Assembly (NCBI GenBank): GCA_963921935.1
Contig: OY998180.1
Location: forward strand, 85,867,139-85,931,138
DNA from: Galeruca laticollis
Taxonomy: Eukaryota; Arthropoda; Insecta; Coleoptera; Chrysomelidae
DNA: 64,000 nt
Direction of reading: 5' to 3'
Below are positions 11,751-20,889 of this stretch, one piece after another. The position numbers and the translations under genes are program-made. Position 1 is the stretch's first letter, and each line of letters begins with the position of its first letter. A model generated the notes under the pieces. The model saw only the letters and a program-made list of their open reading frames with translations, was not told where the DNA came from and made no database searches.

Positions 11751-12118
11751 TTTCGAGAAAAACGCAAATTGATGTTTCCCAATGTTTTTATGTTCTTGTG
11801 ATGAGTTGGTGCGATTCCGATTTGAAAAAATGTACACACTGTTGAATATTTGAAGGTATTAGTGTTCCATTCCGACTTCAATCAACTGAGTAAAAAAAAC
11901 AGGATTTTTGGAAAAAAAAACTCAGTTACCTAGTTGTAGCACAGGTTCGTTTTTGGAAAAGGGTTTGGTAAAGTTAGATAGATCAGAGTATTGGCAGTTC
12001 TCAGAACTCTTTATTAATATTAAACACATCTAATAATTGAAATCATATATTTCGTTCGAACAAGCCCTCATTAATAAAAAATAAAACGTAAAATAATGAT
12101 AGAAACTTTTTTCTGGTG

Positions 12119-15035
12119 TCATTCACAATCTCCATCTTCGATAGCATCTTCATTGTGAGGTGAACGCAAGTAAAATGGTTCATACTGTTTACCCAGTGCT
12201 GGAGGGTTCATGGTGAACAAGGAAACCAAATCCCTATATTTTAAAGTTGGGATTGGAATTGGAGATGTGTAAAGAAGTTTCAGTTGCGCTAGTGACTGAC
12301 GAAGATTTCGTTTTTTGAAATTGAGGGTTCTGAAAGATTCACCAAAATTTTGCTTGAATTGCATATCAAAGGGTTTACATCGTTCAAACCGCATCCAACA
12401 CATTTTTTGCCAGTACACATCTACTGAGTTTTCATCCTTTTTTCGGTTCGTCAGATTTTGCTTCATGAAGTGCTTGTAATCTTGTATATCTTCTCTTGAT
12501 TAATTCCTAACTTGGTATGGCTTGTCTTCTTTTCTTCTAGCACTTCGCGCTATCTGTTTCAGATCTTCCGGCCACGACGCTTTGCCTACTCGCTGCAGTT
12601 CAGTGGAGATAGCTGAGTGCATAGAGTCACACTCCATTTGAGTGTGACCTGGAATAAGGAACTTCATATCAATCATGGAAATATTGTCCAAATCCTGCAC
12701 AGAAATCATGAACATAGTGGCCATAAACTGATTCAAGTTTTGACCCCCACATCTGTCACTGTAAAATGTGATTCTCTTCACCACAGGGGGAAGAGATTTT
12801 AGAAATAAATGAACTGAACTTGCAATCTCGCAACTTCCTCTTCCACCTTCAGTTTGGTCCCACATATAGCAGTAGCCTTCATTTTTATTGAGAATATAAA
12901 TTGTGAAATTGTAAGTTGCGAGGCGGCGTTTGTAAAACAGTGCATTGTTCGTGGGGTCTGATGGTACCAGAAGTACTTGTTGGAGATCAAAATTAGCATA
13001 CACAAATTCACCATGTGATGTTTCTGCTTCTTCCTTCTCCTTCATTTTCTCTAACCGAGCATGATCTTTTAGATCCAAATGTTCTTTATATTCATCCTTC
13101 AAATTAATTTTCTCCTGTACTGTAGCATTAGTATAATGAACAAAACACGGCATTGGCCCTTTTTGGGCTTATGAAATGCTAAATTGAAATTTTCATTAAA
13201 ACTCTTTCGATAAAACTGTAATTTGGCCTTAGGTTCGCCCCTTTGATCGCAAAACTGGCAATGCAACTTGTACATCAGGTTAATATTGAACGATGGATCT
13301 AGATACTGACGTTTCGTTGTAGCTCGGCAATAATGGGAGGGTACAACAGGAAAACTTCCAATATGTTCCTGGACATTTGTCACAATTTCCGGATGTGTAA
13401 CTTTTTTGATATGTTTTCCTCTTTTGTCTCCTTCGCAAGTATTTTTGGAGGTTCGCTTCTTCATTGCAATATCCACAACACCCTTTTTGATACCCAGCGT
13501 ATTGAGGAACATCGTTTTACATTCTTTCTCCATTACTTGGAACAAAAAAGTGTTGGAATTATTGCGTTTCGAATTAATATCTGCAGTCAATCTTTTTTTG
13601 GGAAATTTATTGGTATTGGCATGAATAAAATCCCTTTGTCGAGAATAATCTGCCATAGCATAGTAATTTTCGAAGATATCCTTACGTTCATCTTCAGAAA
13701 ATTTCAGGTGACATTTATTTCTACAGTTATGACACGGTGGGTTCAATGTAACGGCGGGAATGGTTTTCTTTCTAGAAGAGACGTATGATTCACCCCTAGC
13801 CCGTTTTCCTTTTTTAATGTTTCGTGCCCACTCGTTTTGATGTCGAACCCTTTTCCGTGGTTTATTTGTTGTGTCGGGAAAAATCTCCATACCGTCCAAA
13901 CGTACAGAATCATTGGTACCATTTCGATCAATATCTGATGAACTGGAGCTGGATGAGCTATCATCTTCAGGGTTATAGTTTGAGTGATCTGATGAAAAAG
14001 GTTCTTCATAAGACTCTTCATCAGATTCAAGTTGTGACTCTTGAGTGGAAACCTCCACAATGTGCTGTTGAACTCTGCTCTGATTTGGTGTAAGGTTAGA
14101 ATTAGAAGTACAGAGTGCCTCATGTGCGGACGGAATATTACTTGTATTTAGCTCTTCGATTTGAGATTCAGGTGATTCATCTTGGGCAACACCTACCACT
14201 GTTGAGTCGTCATTCCGATGACCATTGTCTGAATAGAAAATAAAAATAAAAATCGATATGCATCAGTAATGATAAAAACAAAATGAGACGGTTCTTCATA
14301 AGACTCTTCATCAGGGTCAAGTTGTGACTCTTGAGTGGAAACCTCCACAATGTGCTGTTGAACTCTGCTCTGATTTGGTGTAAGGTTAGAATTAGAAGTA
14401 CAGAGTGCCTCATGTGCGGACGGAATATTACTTGTATTTAGCTCTTCGATTTGAGATTCAGGTGATTCATCTTGGGCAACACCTACCACTGTTGAGTCGT
14501 CATTCCGATGACCATTGTCTAAATAGAAAATAAAAATAAAAATCGATATGCATCAGTGATGATAAAAACAAAATGAGACGGTTATGAGTAGGTCTGTCTG
14601 TGACCGAAAAATCTTTCAAGTCATCACGTTCAGTACAAAAGTTTCATATATCTAAGGATTCTATCACGAAATCCCCACTCATCACACATTAATTCATGCT
14701 TTAATAATGACAAACGAACTACCAGACTATTATTAGTGATAAATGTACGAAAATACGGGCAGAAAATATATTTTAACATCGGTAAATATAAAAAATTCAT
14801 TCGAGATAATAATATTTATTGTTTCTTGAATTAAATTGAATGTTTCAACTCAGTTGTACGCAAGAAGTTGATCAGGTTAAGGCCGCCATTGTTGTCAATA
14901 TCCTAACCTATGGATTACAGTCATGTTCTCACTAACAATCAGGCATGTCTATAAACTGAAGGTGATTGATATAATTAGAATTTTATACTTACTGGTTTCG
15001 CATAACGTTAGAATTCGCAGTGTTCTTGACGACAT
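12119..15035 (-). pseudogene. Two-exon DDE transposase, one frameshift and one stop
   Basis: Exon 1 is 15035-14993 (ATG start, MSSRTLRILTLCET), ending at a good donor (A|GTAAGTAT). An acceptor TTCTATTCAG places exon 2 from 14228 downward, and the joined frame runs on in phase into GHRNDDSTVVGVAQDE. Next come an acidic Ser-rich stretch and a Cys-rich block (CHNCRNKCHLKF) near 13730. The DDE core is at 12500-13153: NFDLQ, 76 residues, YSDRCGGQN, 40 residues, then the Glu of QMECDSMHS. Breaks: one frame change near 13145 and a TAA at about 12500. The last segment (12119-12466) stays in frame after that stop. A second copy of the acceptor and early exon, created by a 290-bp duplication, lies at 14290-14579. 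Splicing to the nearer copy would lead to a stop at about 14193. Confidence 0.8.
14000..14579. repeat. 290-bp tandem duplication over intron/exon junction
   Basis: Units 14000-14289 and 14290-14579 are almost identical, differing by a few substitutions. Each includes the exon 2 start, its polypyrimidine tract and the AG acceptor. The near identity shows the duplication is recent relative to the frameshift decay elsewhere. Confidence 0.95.
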
Positions 15036-15291
15036 ATCCCCAAATATTCACGGCACCACTAGCAGTTAACAACGACAATTCGAATAATAGACTATCCCAA
15101 TCAACGAAACGAAACATACATTCAGGTCAATATCATCGGAGTCCGACCGACGCGATGTTAAAGCACTCTACTGATCAATCTTGAAATTACGAGAAACCCG
15201 TTTCTCTATAACGCTATATATTGTAATTATCTACTTTGCTCAATATCTAACGCCACCTGTCATTCTCTGACGAGTTTATAATGCTACAACT

Positions 15292-15556
15292 GGATAACTA
15301 CACTTACCTAGTTTTTGCAGTAATTCCTTCACACCATAAAATATGCACCAAGTAGATAAGTAAACTTGCCTAGTTTTAGTTCTACACTTTCCGCTCATAA
15401 TCAAGTTATCTACTTTCGACACTGTTTAATACCCCTTCTCAAACACCTCCTGTAGTTATCTAGTTGTAGTATGTTATGGATACAGTACAATGATATTTTT
15501 TTGTGCAAGTACCTGAATTTCGACAATTTGGTAGATACCTAGTTGTAGTATTCACC

Positions 15557-15559
<3 letters not shown>
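15292..15559. repeat. Right TIR and clustered subterminal motifs
   Basis: Right TIR at 15522-15559 (reading inward ATGGGGTGAATACTACAACT). Related motifs of the form (T/A)ACCTAGTTxTAG or GATAACTACA recur near 15292, 15350, 15452 and 15530. Such repeated blocks near element ends are usually transposase binding sites; that role is inferred. Confidence 0.7.

Positions 15560-15610
<51 letters not shown>
15560..15610. repeat. (TA)n microsatellite between DDE transposon and ribozyme array
   Basis: About 25 TA units directly joining the right TIR of the DDE transposon to the inverted first unit of the 351-bp array. Confidence 0.95.
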
Positions 15611-15612
<2 letters not shown>

Positions 15613-15707
15613 CAAAGAAGATGTAGGAATATCGCGTGATATGTTAACAACAACAACAAAGAGATTCATGGGTAATTCACGCAAAGTAAAGGGCTACTGA
15701 AATAGAG

Positions 15708-15766
15708 TGGTAACCGTGGTCATGCATGTTTCTGGCTCATTTTGCCTCATCAGCACGGCATAACCA
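15708..15766 (-). ncRNA. Hammerhead ribozyme, inverted copy (altered at 16.1)
   Basis: Same fold as the direct copies, on the minus strand. The base before the cleavage-site C is A instead of U (position 15720), so the 15.1-16.1 pair next to the active site is lost. This copy is probably impaired. Confidence 0.75.
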
Positions 15767-16185
15767 AATAATGATGTGAGATTTGGGAGCAAAGATGTTA
15801 ATCGAAACATGGGAAAACACAAAATAACGGATTTCAGCAGGGAAACCAAACGCTCATTTGTGTCTTCAATTGGAAGATCCCGAGTTTTCAGGACATCAAC
15901 CAACATCGACACGGAATTGCGTGAATTACCCATGAATCTCTTTGTTGTTGTTGTTAACATATCACGCGATATTTCTACATCTTCTTTGTTATTTACTATG
16001 GGTCGGAAGGTTCATGGCGGGGGGGCTATATGCGCCTCCGTGTCGATGTTGGTTGATGTCCTGAGAACTCGGGATCTTCCAATTGAAGACACAAATGAGC
16101 GTTTGGTTTCCCTGCTGAAATCCGCTATTTTGTGTTTTCCCATGTTTCGATTAACATCTTTGCTCCCAAATTTCACATCGTTATT

Positions 16186-16244
16186 TGGTTATGCCGTGCT
16201 GATGAGGCAAAATGAGCCAGAAACATGCATGTCCACGGTTACCA
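16186..16244 (+). ncRNA. Type I hammerhead ribozyme, copy 1
   Basis: Core CTGATGA at 16199-16205 and GAAA at 16220-16223. Stem II is GGC/GCC (16206-16208 with 16216-16218), closed by AAAATGA, with one extra A (16219) before GAAA. Stem III is the self-complementary ACATGCATGT at 16223-16232. Stem I is CCGTG (16194-16198) with CACGG (16234-16238), extended across an internal loop by TGGT/ACCA. Predicted cleavage falls after C16233. The very short palindromic stem III suggests activity as a dimer, as in other satellite hammerheads. The extra A beside stem II is non-canonical and could lower activity. Confidence 0.85.
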
Positions 16245-16536
16245 CTCTATTTCAGTAGCCCTTTACTTTGCGTGAATTACCCATGAATCTCTTTGTTGTT
16301 GTTGTTAACATATCACGCGATATTCCTACATCTTCTTTGTTATTTACTATGGGTCGGAAGGTTCATGGCGGGGGGGCTATATGCGCCTCCGTGTCGATGT
16401 TGGTTGATGTCCTGAAAACTCGGGATCTTCTAATTGAAGACACAAATGAGTGTTTGGTTTCCCTGCTGAAATCCGTTATTTTGTGTTTTCCCATGTTTCG
16501 ATTAACATCTTTGCTCCCAAATTTCACATCATTATT

Positions 16537-16595
16537 TGGTTATGCCGTGCTGATGAGGCAAAATGAGCCAGAAACATGCATGTCCACGGTTACCA
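16537..16595 (+). ncRNA. Type I hammerhead ribozyme, copy 2
   Basis: Identical in core and stems to the copy 351 bp upstream. Predicted cleavage after C16584. Confidence 0.85.
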
Positions 16596-16887
16596 CTCTA
16601 TTTCAGTAGCCCTTTACTTTGCGTGAATTACCCATGAATCTCTTTGTTGTTGTTGTTAACATATCACGCGATATTCCTACATCTTCTTTGTTATTTACTA
16701 TGGGTCGGAAGGTTCATGGCGGGGGGGCTATATGCGCCTCCGTGTCGATGTTGGTTGATGTCCTGAAAACTCGGGATCTTCCAATTGAAGACACAAATGA
16801 GCGTTTGGTTTCCCTGCTGAAATCCGTTATTTTGTGTTTTCCCATGTTTCGATTAACATCTTTGCTCCCAAATTTCACATCATTATT

Positions 16888-16946
16888 TGGTTATGCCGTG
16901 CTGATGAGGCAAAATGAGCCAGAAACATGCATGTCCACGGTTACCA
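16888..16946 (+). ncRNA. Type I hammerhead ribozyme, copy 3
   Basis: Identical in core and stems to the preceding copy. Predicted cleavage after C16935. Confidence 0.85.
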
Positions 16947-17003
16947 CTCTATTTCAGTAGCCCTTTACTTTGCGTGAATTACCCATGAATCTCTTTGTTG
17001 TTG

Positions 17004-17036
17004 ATATATATATATGTATATATATATATATACGAG

Positions 17037-17097
<61 letters not shown>
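17004..17097. repeat. (TA)n microsatellite with interruptions
   Basis: About 94 bp of TA repeat interrupted by GTA and CGAG. It joins the ribozyme array to a LINE 3' fragment. Confidence 0.95.
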
Positions 17098-17101
<4 letters not shown>

Positions 17102-17109
17102 CTGTATAC

Positions 17110-17820
17110 CCGCCGAAATGGCTTTTTCTTTCCTGTTTTGGAGGGGTATCGGGCCCCATTTCAAGATTTTAAATCAATTTTCTTATGTTAATCCACTGTC
17201 TCCTATCGGTGGTTTTCTGTTTCCAATTTAGGATTTAGGCTGTTTATGTCAGCTATAACCCCTTGTATCCACGTTGATTTTCGCCTCCCTCCTTTTCTTT
17301 TGCTACTGGGCTTCCACTCAGTTATTGCATAAATAGTGCTGTTTGGACCTACTCTCAAAACATATCGCCACCATTTTAATCTCTGCTCTTTTATTACACT
17401 AACGATTTCCCTCTAGATTCCTATATTCATTTTCCGCTATTTTCTTAGGTTCTAGAGTCTAGTATGGTTCTTAGTATTTTTCGTTCAAAAATTCGTAGGT
17501 CTTCTTGTTGCTTCTTGTGATTATCTTTCCATTAGGTGTTTGTTTACGGTCATTATTTTTGTTTTTGTTCAATTTATTTTTAAGCCCATTTTTTTTCTCC
17601 TTCCACAATTTCTTTAATTTTTTCCCATAATCCCTCTGTTTTTTGCTACCAAGACCACATATGCTATCAATTTCCCACCTCTTGTTCTTATGTTTCCTTT
17701 GTCCATATTTATGACTACATATTTCAGCGCAAGATTAAATATAGTTGTTGAGAGTCTTTCTCTCTGATGCTTTTGTTAATTTCGAAACAGTCCGCTCCAC
17801 CTTTTAGTGTTGTTGCAGTG
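17110..17820 (-). mobile_element. LINE 3'-terminal fragment (RTE-like)
   Basis: Minus-strand translation in shifting frames gives a segment like LKWWRYVLRVG, then ITEWKPSSKRKGGRRKSTWI. This is the RLxWxGHVxR...GRPxxxW-type C-terminus found after the RT of many insect LINEs. No intact ORF remains. It may belong to the same family as the fragment at 3275-7085. Confidence 0.65.
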
Positions 17821-17842
17821 GCTGTTGATTGTTACATGTTTG

Positions 17843-19415
17843 TTAACAAAGTTTCTGAATGTGTACGTCATAAAATGGACTCCAAATAACATCTGCATAA
17901 TCAATTGTCGATCTGAAATAGGCATAGTTGAATGCCTTTAAAGTGTCTTGATCACTAAAGTCACACGAGTTTCGAACTAAGAAACCACCTATTTTGTTAG
18001 CAGAAATTGAAGTACCCTCAATATGAGATATAAAAGAATTCAAAGTGGCAGAGTATTATTGATTTCATGAAATTATATAACGTTTTTTCAGTTTTTAAGG
18101 AAATTGTCATTAGCTTATATTTACCAGCGTTCAATGACAATTTATTACTTATACACCATTTCTCAATACGTCGAAGGTTGGTTGAAAGTTAGACACTATT
18201 ACTTCTAACATCAATCCGGCAGAATAATTTTGAAGTCATCAGCATAATAGTAAATAGTTGACATCAAGTTCATAAACTATATCGTTGAAGGGGAAATTAA
18301 ATAATTAGGGACCCAAATCAACTAACTTATACCATTAAGCACAACATACTGGCTTCTGTTGTTTAAATATGGAGTGAATAATTTGATCAAAGATGGTAAT
18401 GATCCATATTGAGATAGTTTTCTCATAGTAATTCCGTGGTCTAGTCTGTCAAGCGCTTTAGAAAATTCAGTGGGCACAACGTCAGTCTGCGATCGCTTAT
18501 CGATGCTTTCGGCAATTAATTGGGTTATATTTGCCAAACTGGTCACAATCGGGCGACCCTTTACGAAATCATATTGACTTATGTTAATAAAGTTGCTTAA
18601 ATGGCTATATACATTCTATTTTACACTAAAATTTCGAATAATTAAGATTGGCCGATAGTTGCTAATATCAACTGTATAGTCATTTTATAGATTTGTGTAA
18701 CTTTCGACGAATTCCATATATTAAGCATTCAAGCGTACAATCTTTCAAAATGAAAGCAGGGACAAATTTAGATCCTATTGTCATTTAATTTCTAACTTGT
18801 TTTAAAGCTATAAAAACTTCATCATCAGTGAAAGACGCGATATTAAGGAACTGTGAGGCTACAGAATCATCTTGGGAGAGGCACTAACTGAAAAATATTT
18901 TGCACAATATTCTGAAAAACCATTAGGTATATCGGTAGACGTATTGATTGTTTGGCCGATGAACGTCATTCTGTCAGAAATATTAGTTGATCCTTTTTTC
19001 TATTGGCAAAAGCCCAAAATTTGTTGGGATCTGTTTTCATGCTCGGCTCATCAGATTTGCCATAACTTTTGTACTATATCTCTATTAAAGAGATGTTGCT
19101 ACAATAGCGGAATAATTGCTTTTCGAAAGTTATATTCATTGCAGGATATTGTTGGAAAGTTTCGTTTTAAAGTGTGGTTAAAATTTAGCTTACAAGATAA
19201 ATTTGAAATAGTATGATTCCCATCCTAAGCAACTGAATTTTTAATAGATATTTTCACAAGATCGTCCTTATTATAGAGGAAAAGATCGAGAATATGTTCA
19301 AAATTGTTCGGTTCGCAGTAATATTGTATTGAGTACACATTTGGAGAAAATTGGTAAGAGCAGAAATAATAACATTCCCTAAATTATTATGAAGATATGC
19401 GGCATAAAAAGATAT
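17843..19415 (-). mobile_element. Jockey/CR1-group LINE, endonuclease-to-RT fragment
   Basis: Minus-strand frames show, from 5' to 3': a linker with NNFEHILDLFLYNKDDL-like and DPNKFWAF-like blocks (about 19300 and 19030); FTDDEVFIALKQV with VPAFILKDC (about 18800); ISNYRPI-like sequence near 18650; PTEFSKALDRLDHGI, corresponding to the TDFSKAFDxVDH motif with the first catalytic Asp changed (18322-18546); a YADD-like block near 18240; and FLVRNSCDFSDQDTLKAFN...YADVIWSP at 17843-18043. Stops and frameshifts are many. Its 5' side is interrupted at 19416 by a solo LTR. Confidence 0.8.
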
Positions 19416-19772
19416 TGTTACGAAACAGCACACTGGTAAAGTCCCTAAATCCGACTCTGTCTAAGCCAGGTATGAATGTTAAAATTATGGCGGACGCGCA
19501 GAGATTTAGAATTGTTTACAATTGTGATTATCTTATCTAGACATTGTTTTTTGTGACCAGTCTTATCTAGAAAATGCCAGAAAGCCAATTGTTTTTGTGT
19601 AAGCCGCAATCTACAATTATCTAGTGAAAAAGGCACTAATATATAAGGGACCGATCAGGAAGAGTTAGTTAAGTTGATAATTTGACATCGTGAGATGAAC
19701 AAGTGAATAAGTGAATATAATTTAGTGAACTGTTTATATAAATTAGTTTAAATAAATAACAAAAACATTACA
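19416..19772. mobile_element. Solo LTR of a Ty3/Gypsy element
   Basis: Starts TGTTACGAAACAGCACACTG and ends CATTACA. It matches the LTR at 39758-40243 over most of its length but is shorter (357 against 486 bp) because of an internal gap. It is flanked by ATAT on both sides, a possible 4-bp target duplication. Solo LTRs form by recombination between the two LTRs of one element. Confidence 0.85.
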
Positions 19773-20032
19773 ATATATTAAAGTCAGGCACAATGAGCAA
19801 ATTATTATTATGTAAACATTCTTTGTTACTAATTGATTAAAAAATATTGAGGTATATTCCGCAACTAGGTGATAGAGGATATATACAATAGAATATTGAC
19901 AATTATGTCGATTAACTGTGCCATTCAGAATATGAACATAAATCACTAAAGCAGATGCAATTGCCTGCTGACTTACCTCACAGAATTCTAAACACGGAAC
20001 AAAATCATCTTCATTCAGTGCTTCTGTTAATT

Positions 20033-20335
20033 TTATATAGATGCAATTTGGGGTGCTACAAAATCAGCTGAATGCTGGTTCGTGAGATACCGGAAACAGT
20101 TACTAGCCGTATTGTACTCATAATATGGCTCAAAATTGCCACTGTTGTCGCCTAATTTCTCACTTGCCGTTTTTTTGTTGTTTGTAGTTTCTTGGAATTT
20201 TATAAGAAACGCATACTGTCGCGACATATTCTTTTCATGTTTTAGATTGAACCGTTCAGTAGCCATTTTCGCATATCTACGGTATTCATAATACAGATCA
20301 ATCAAATAAACTCTCTCTGCAATTGTGTACATCAT
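20033..20335 (-). pseudogene. Mariner-like transposase N-terminal fragment
   Basis: An open frame of about 100 codons beginning YTIAERVYLIDLYYEYRRYA, followed by a helix rich in Lys, Arg and Gln (FNLKHEKNMSRQYAFLIKFQ). This matches the first helix-turn-helix of mariner-like transposases. No DDE domain follows, and no TIRs were recognised. The last 30 codons probably lie outside the transposase. Confidence 0.6.
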
Positions 20336-20851
20336 TGTTTCTTTCTAGTTTAGAAATACCATACCACACATTAATGGAAATTAGATGTATTAATCAACTG
20401 AGACATAAATGTTCTATCTGTTTGTTTTATAAAACAATTTTTATTGGTACAGAAAAAACTAAGCAAACGCATTCACAGTATGGTAAATTTCAAAAAATTC
20501 CAATTCAGTTGTCCAGTGACATACAACAATTTGTAACTTTCAAATATCGTACAGGTTGATTAAAACAAAAAAATCGCAAAAAGTTCATCTCAACTGAAAA
20601 GACTTTACACTGCTGTTTAGAGAACTGAACAGGGTTTCAAACGACGTGCCACGCGACCCCTATTCCCTATTCAAATTTTAGGGGTTGTTCACCCCACTAC
20701 TCGAATGTTGAATTGATGGTGCTGCAGGTAGGACATCAAGGCCACAATTATGATCTGTAACACATCCTCATAAAATTTGAAAACATCTCAAGATTTTTAT
20801 TATTAATTGAAAACCCTTAATTTGTTTGAAGAAGGTTGTTTTTTGTTATCG

Positions 20852-20852
20852 C

Positions 20853-20882
<30 letters not shown>
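20852..20882. repeat. Short (TA)n microsatellite
   Basis: About 30 bp of TA repeat with one interruption. Confidence 0.9.
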
Positions 20883-20883
<1 letters not shown>

Positions 20884-20889
20884 GCATGG

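Larger units (their letters stand above)
11712..15559 (-). mobile_element. Intron-containing DDE transposon, superfamily unassigned
   Basis: A 3.85-kb element with imperfect TIRs beginning TGGGGTGA-A-ACTACAA-TAGGTA. It is inserted in (TA)n sequence on both sides. Subterminal copies of a TACCTAGTTGTAG-like motif recur near both ends. It encodes a DDE protein in at least two exons on the minus strand, decayed by one frameshift, one nonsense codon and a 290-bp tandem duplication. I know related proteins only as uncharacterised arthropod proteins with an SDxCxGQN...GHTQMExDSxHS signature. A Sola-like affiliation is possible but not shown. Confidence 0.8.
15611..17003 (+). mobile_element. Retrozyme-like tandem array, 351-bp units with hammerhead ribozymes
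   Basis: A short array bracketed by (TA)n. It starts with one partial unit in inverted orientation (15611-15914). Direct head-to-tail copies follow: partial from 15915, then exactly 351 bp apart (the same TTG at 15917, 16268 and 16619), ending in a partial unit at about 17003. Every unit holds a type I hammerhead fold. Cleavage would release 351-nt monomers 16234-16584 and 16585-16935. Tandem monomers of a few hundred bp with type I hammerheads match the animal retrozymes described by de la Pena and colleagues, thought to be mobilised by PLE reverse transcriptases. The 113-codon frames in each unit are identical because the DNA is repeated, and I see no protein family in them. Confidence 0.85.

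Noticed and set aside
13333..13788. 151-codon plus-strand open frame
   Set aside because: Antisense shadow of the DDE transposase gene on the minus strand.
15776..16960. Repeated 113-codon open frames starting at 15917, 16268 and 16619
   Set aside because: They are the same frame of a 351-bp tandem repeat, have no ATG at the apparent start and no family resemblance. The unit is better explained as a ribozyme-bearing non-coding repeat.
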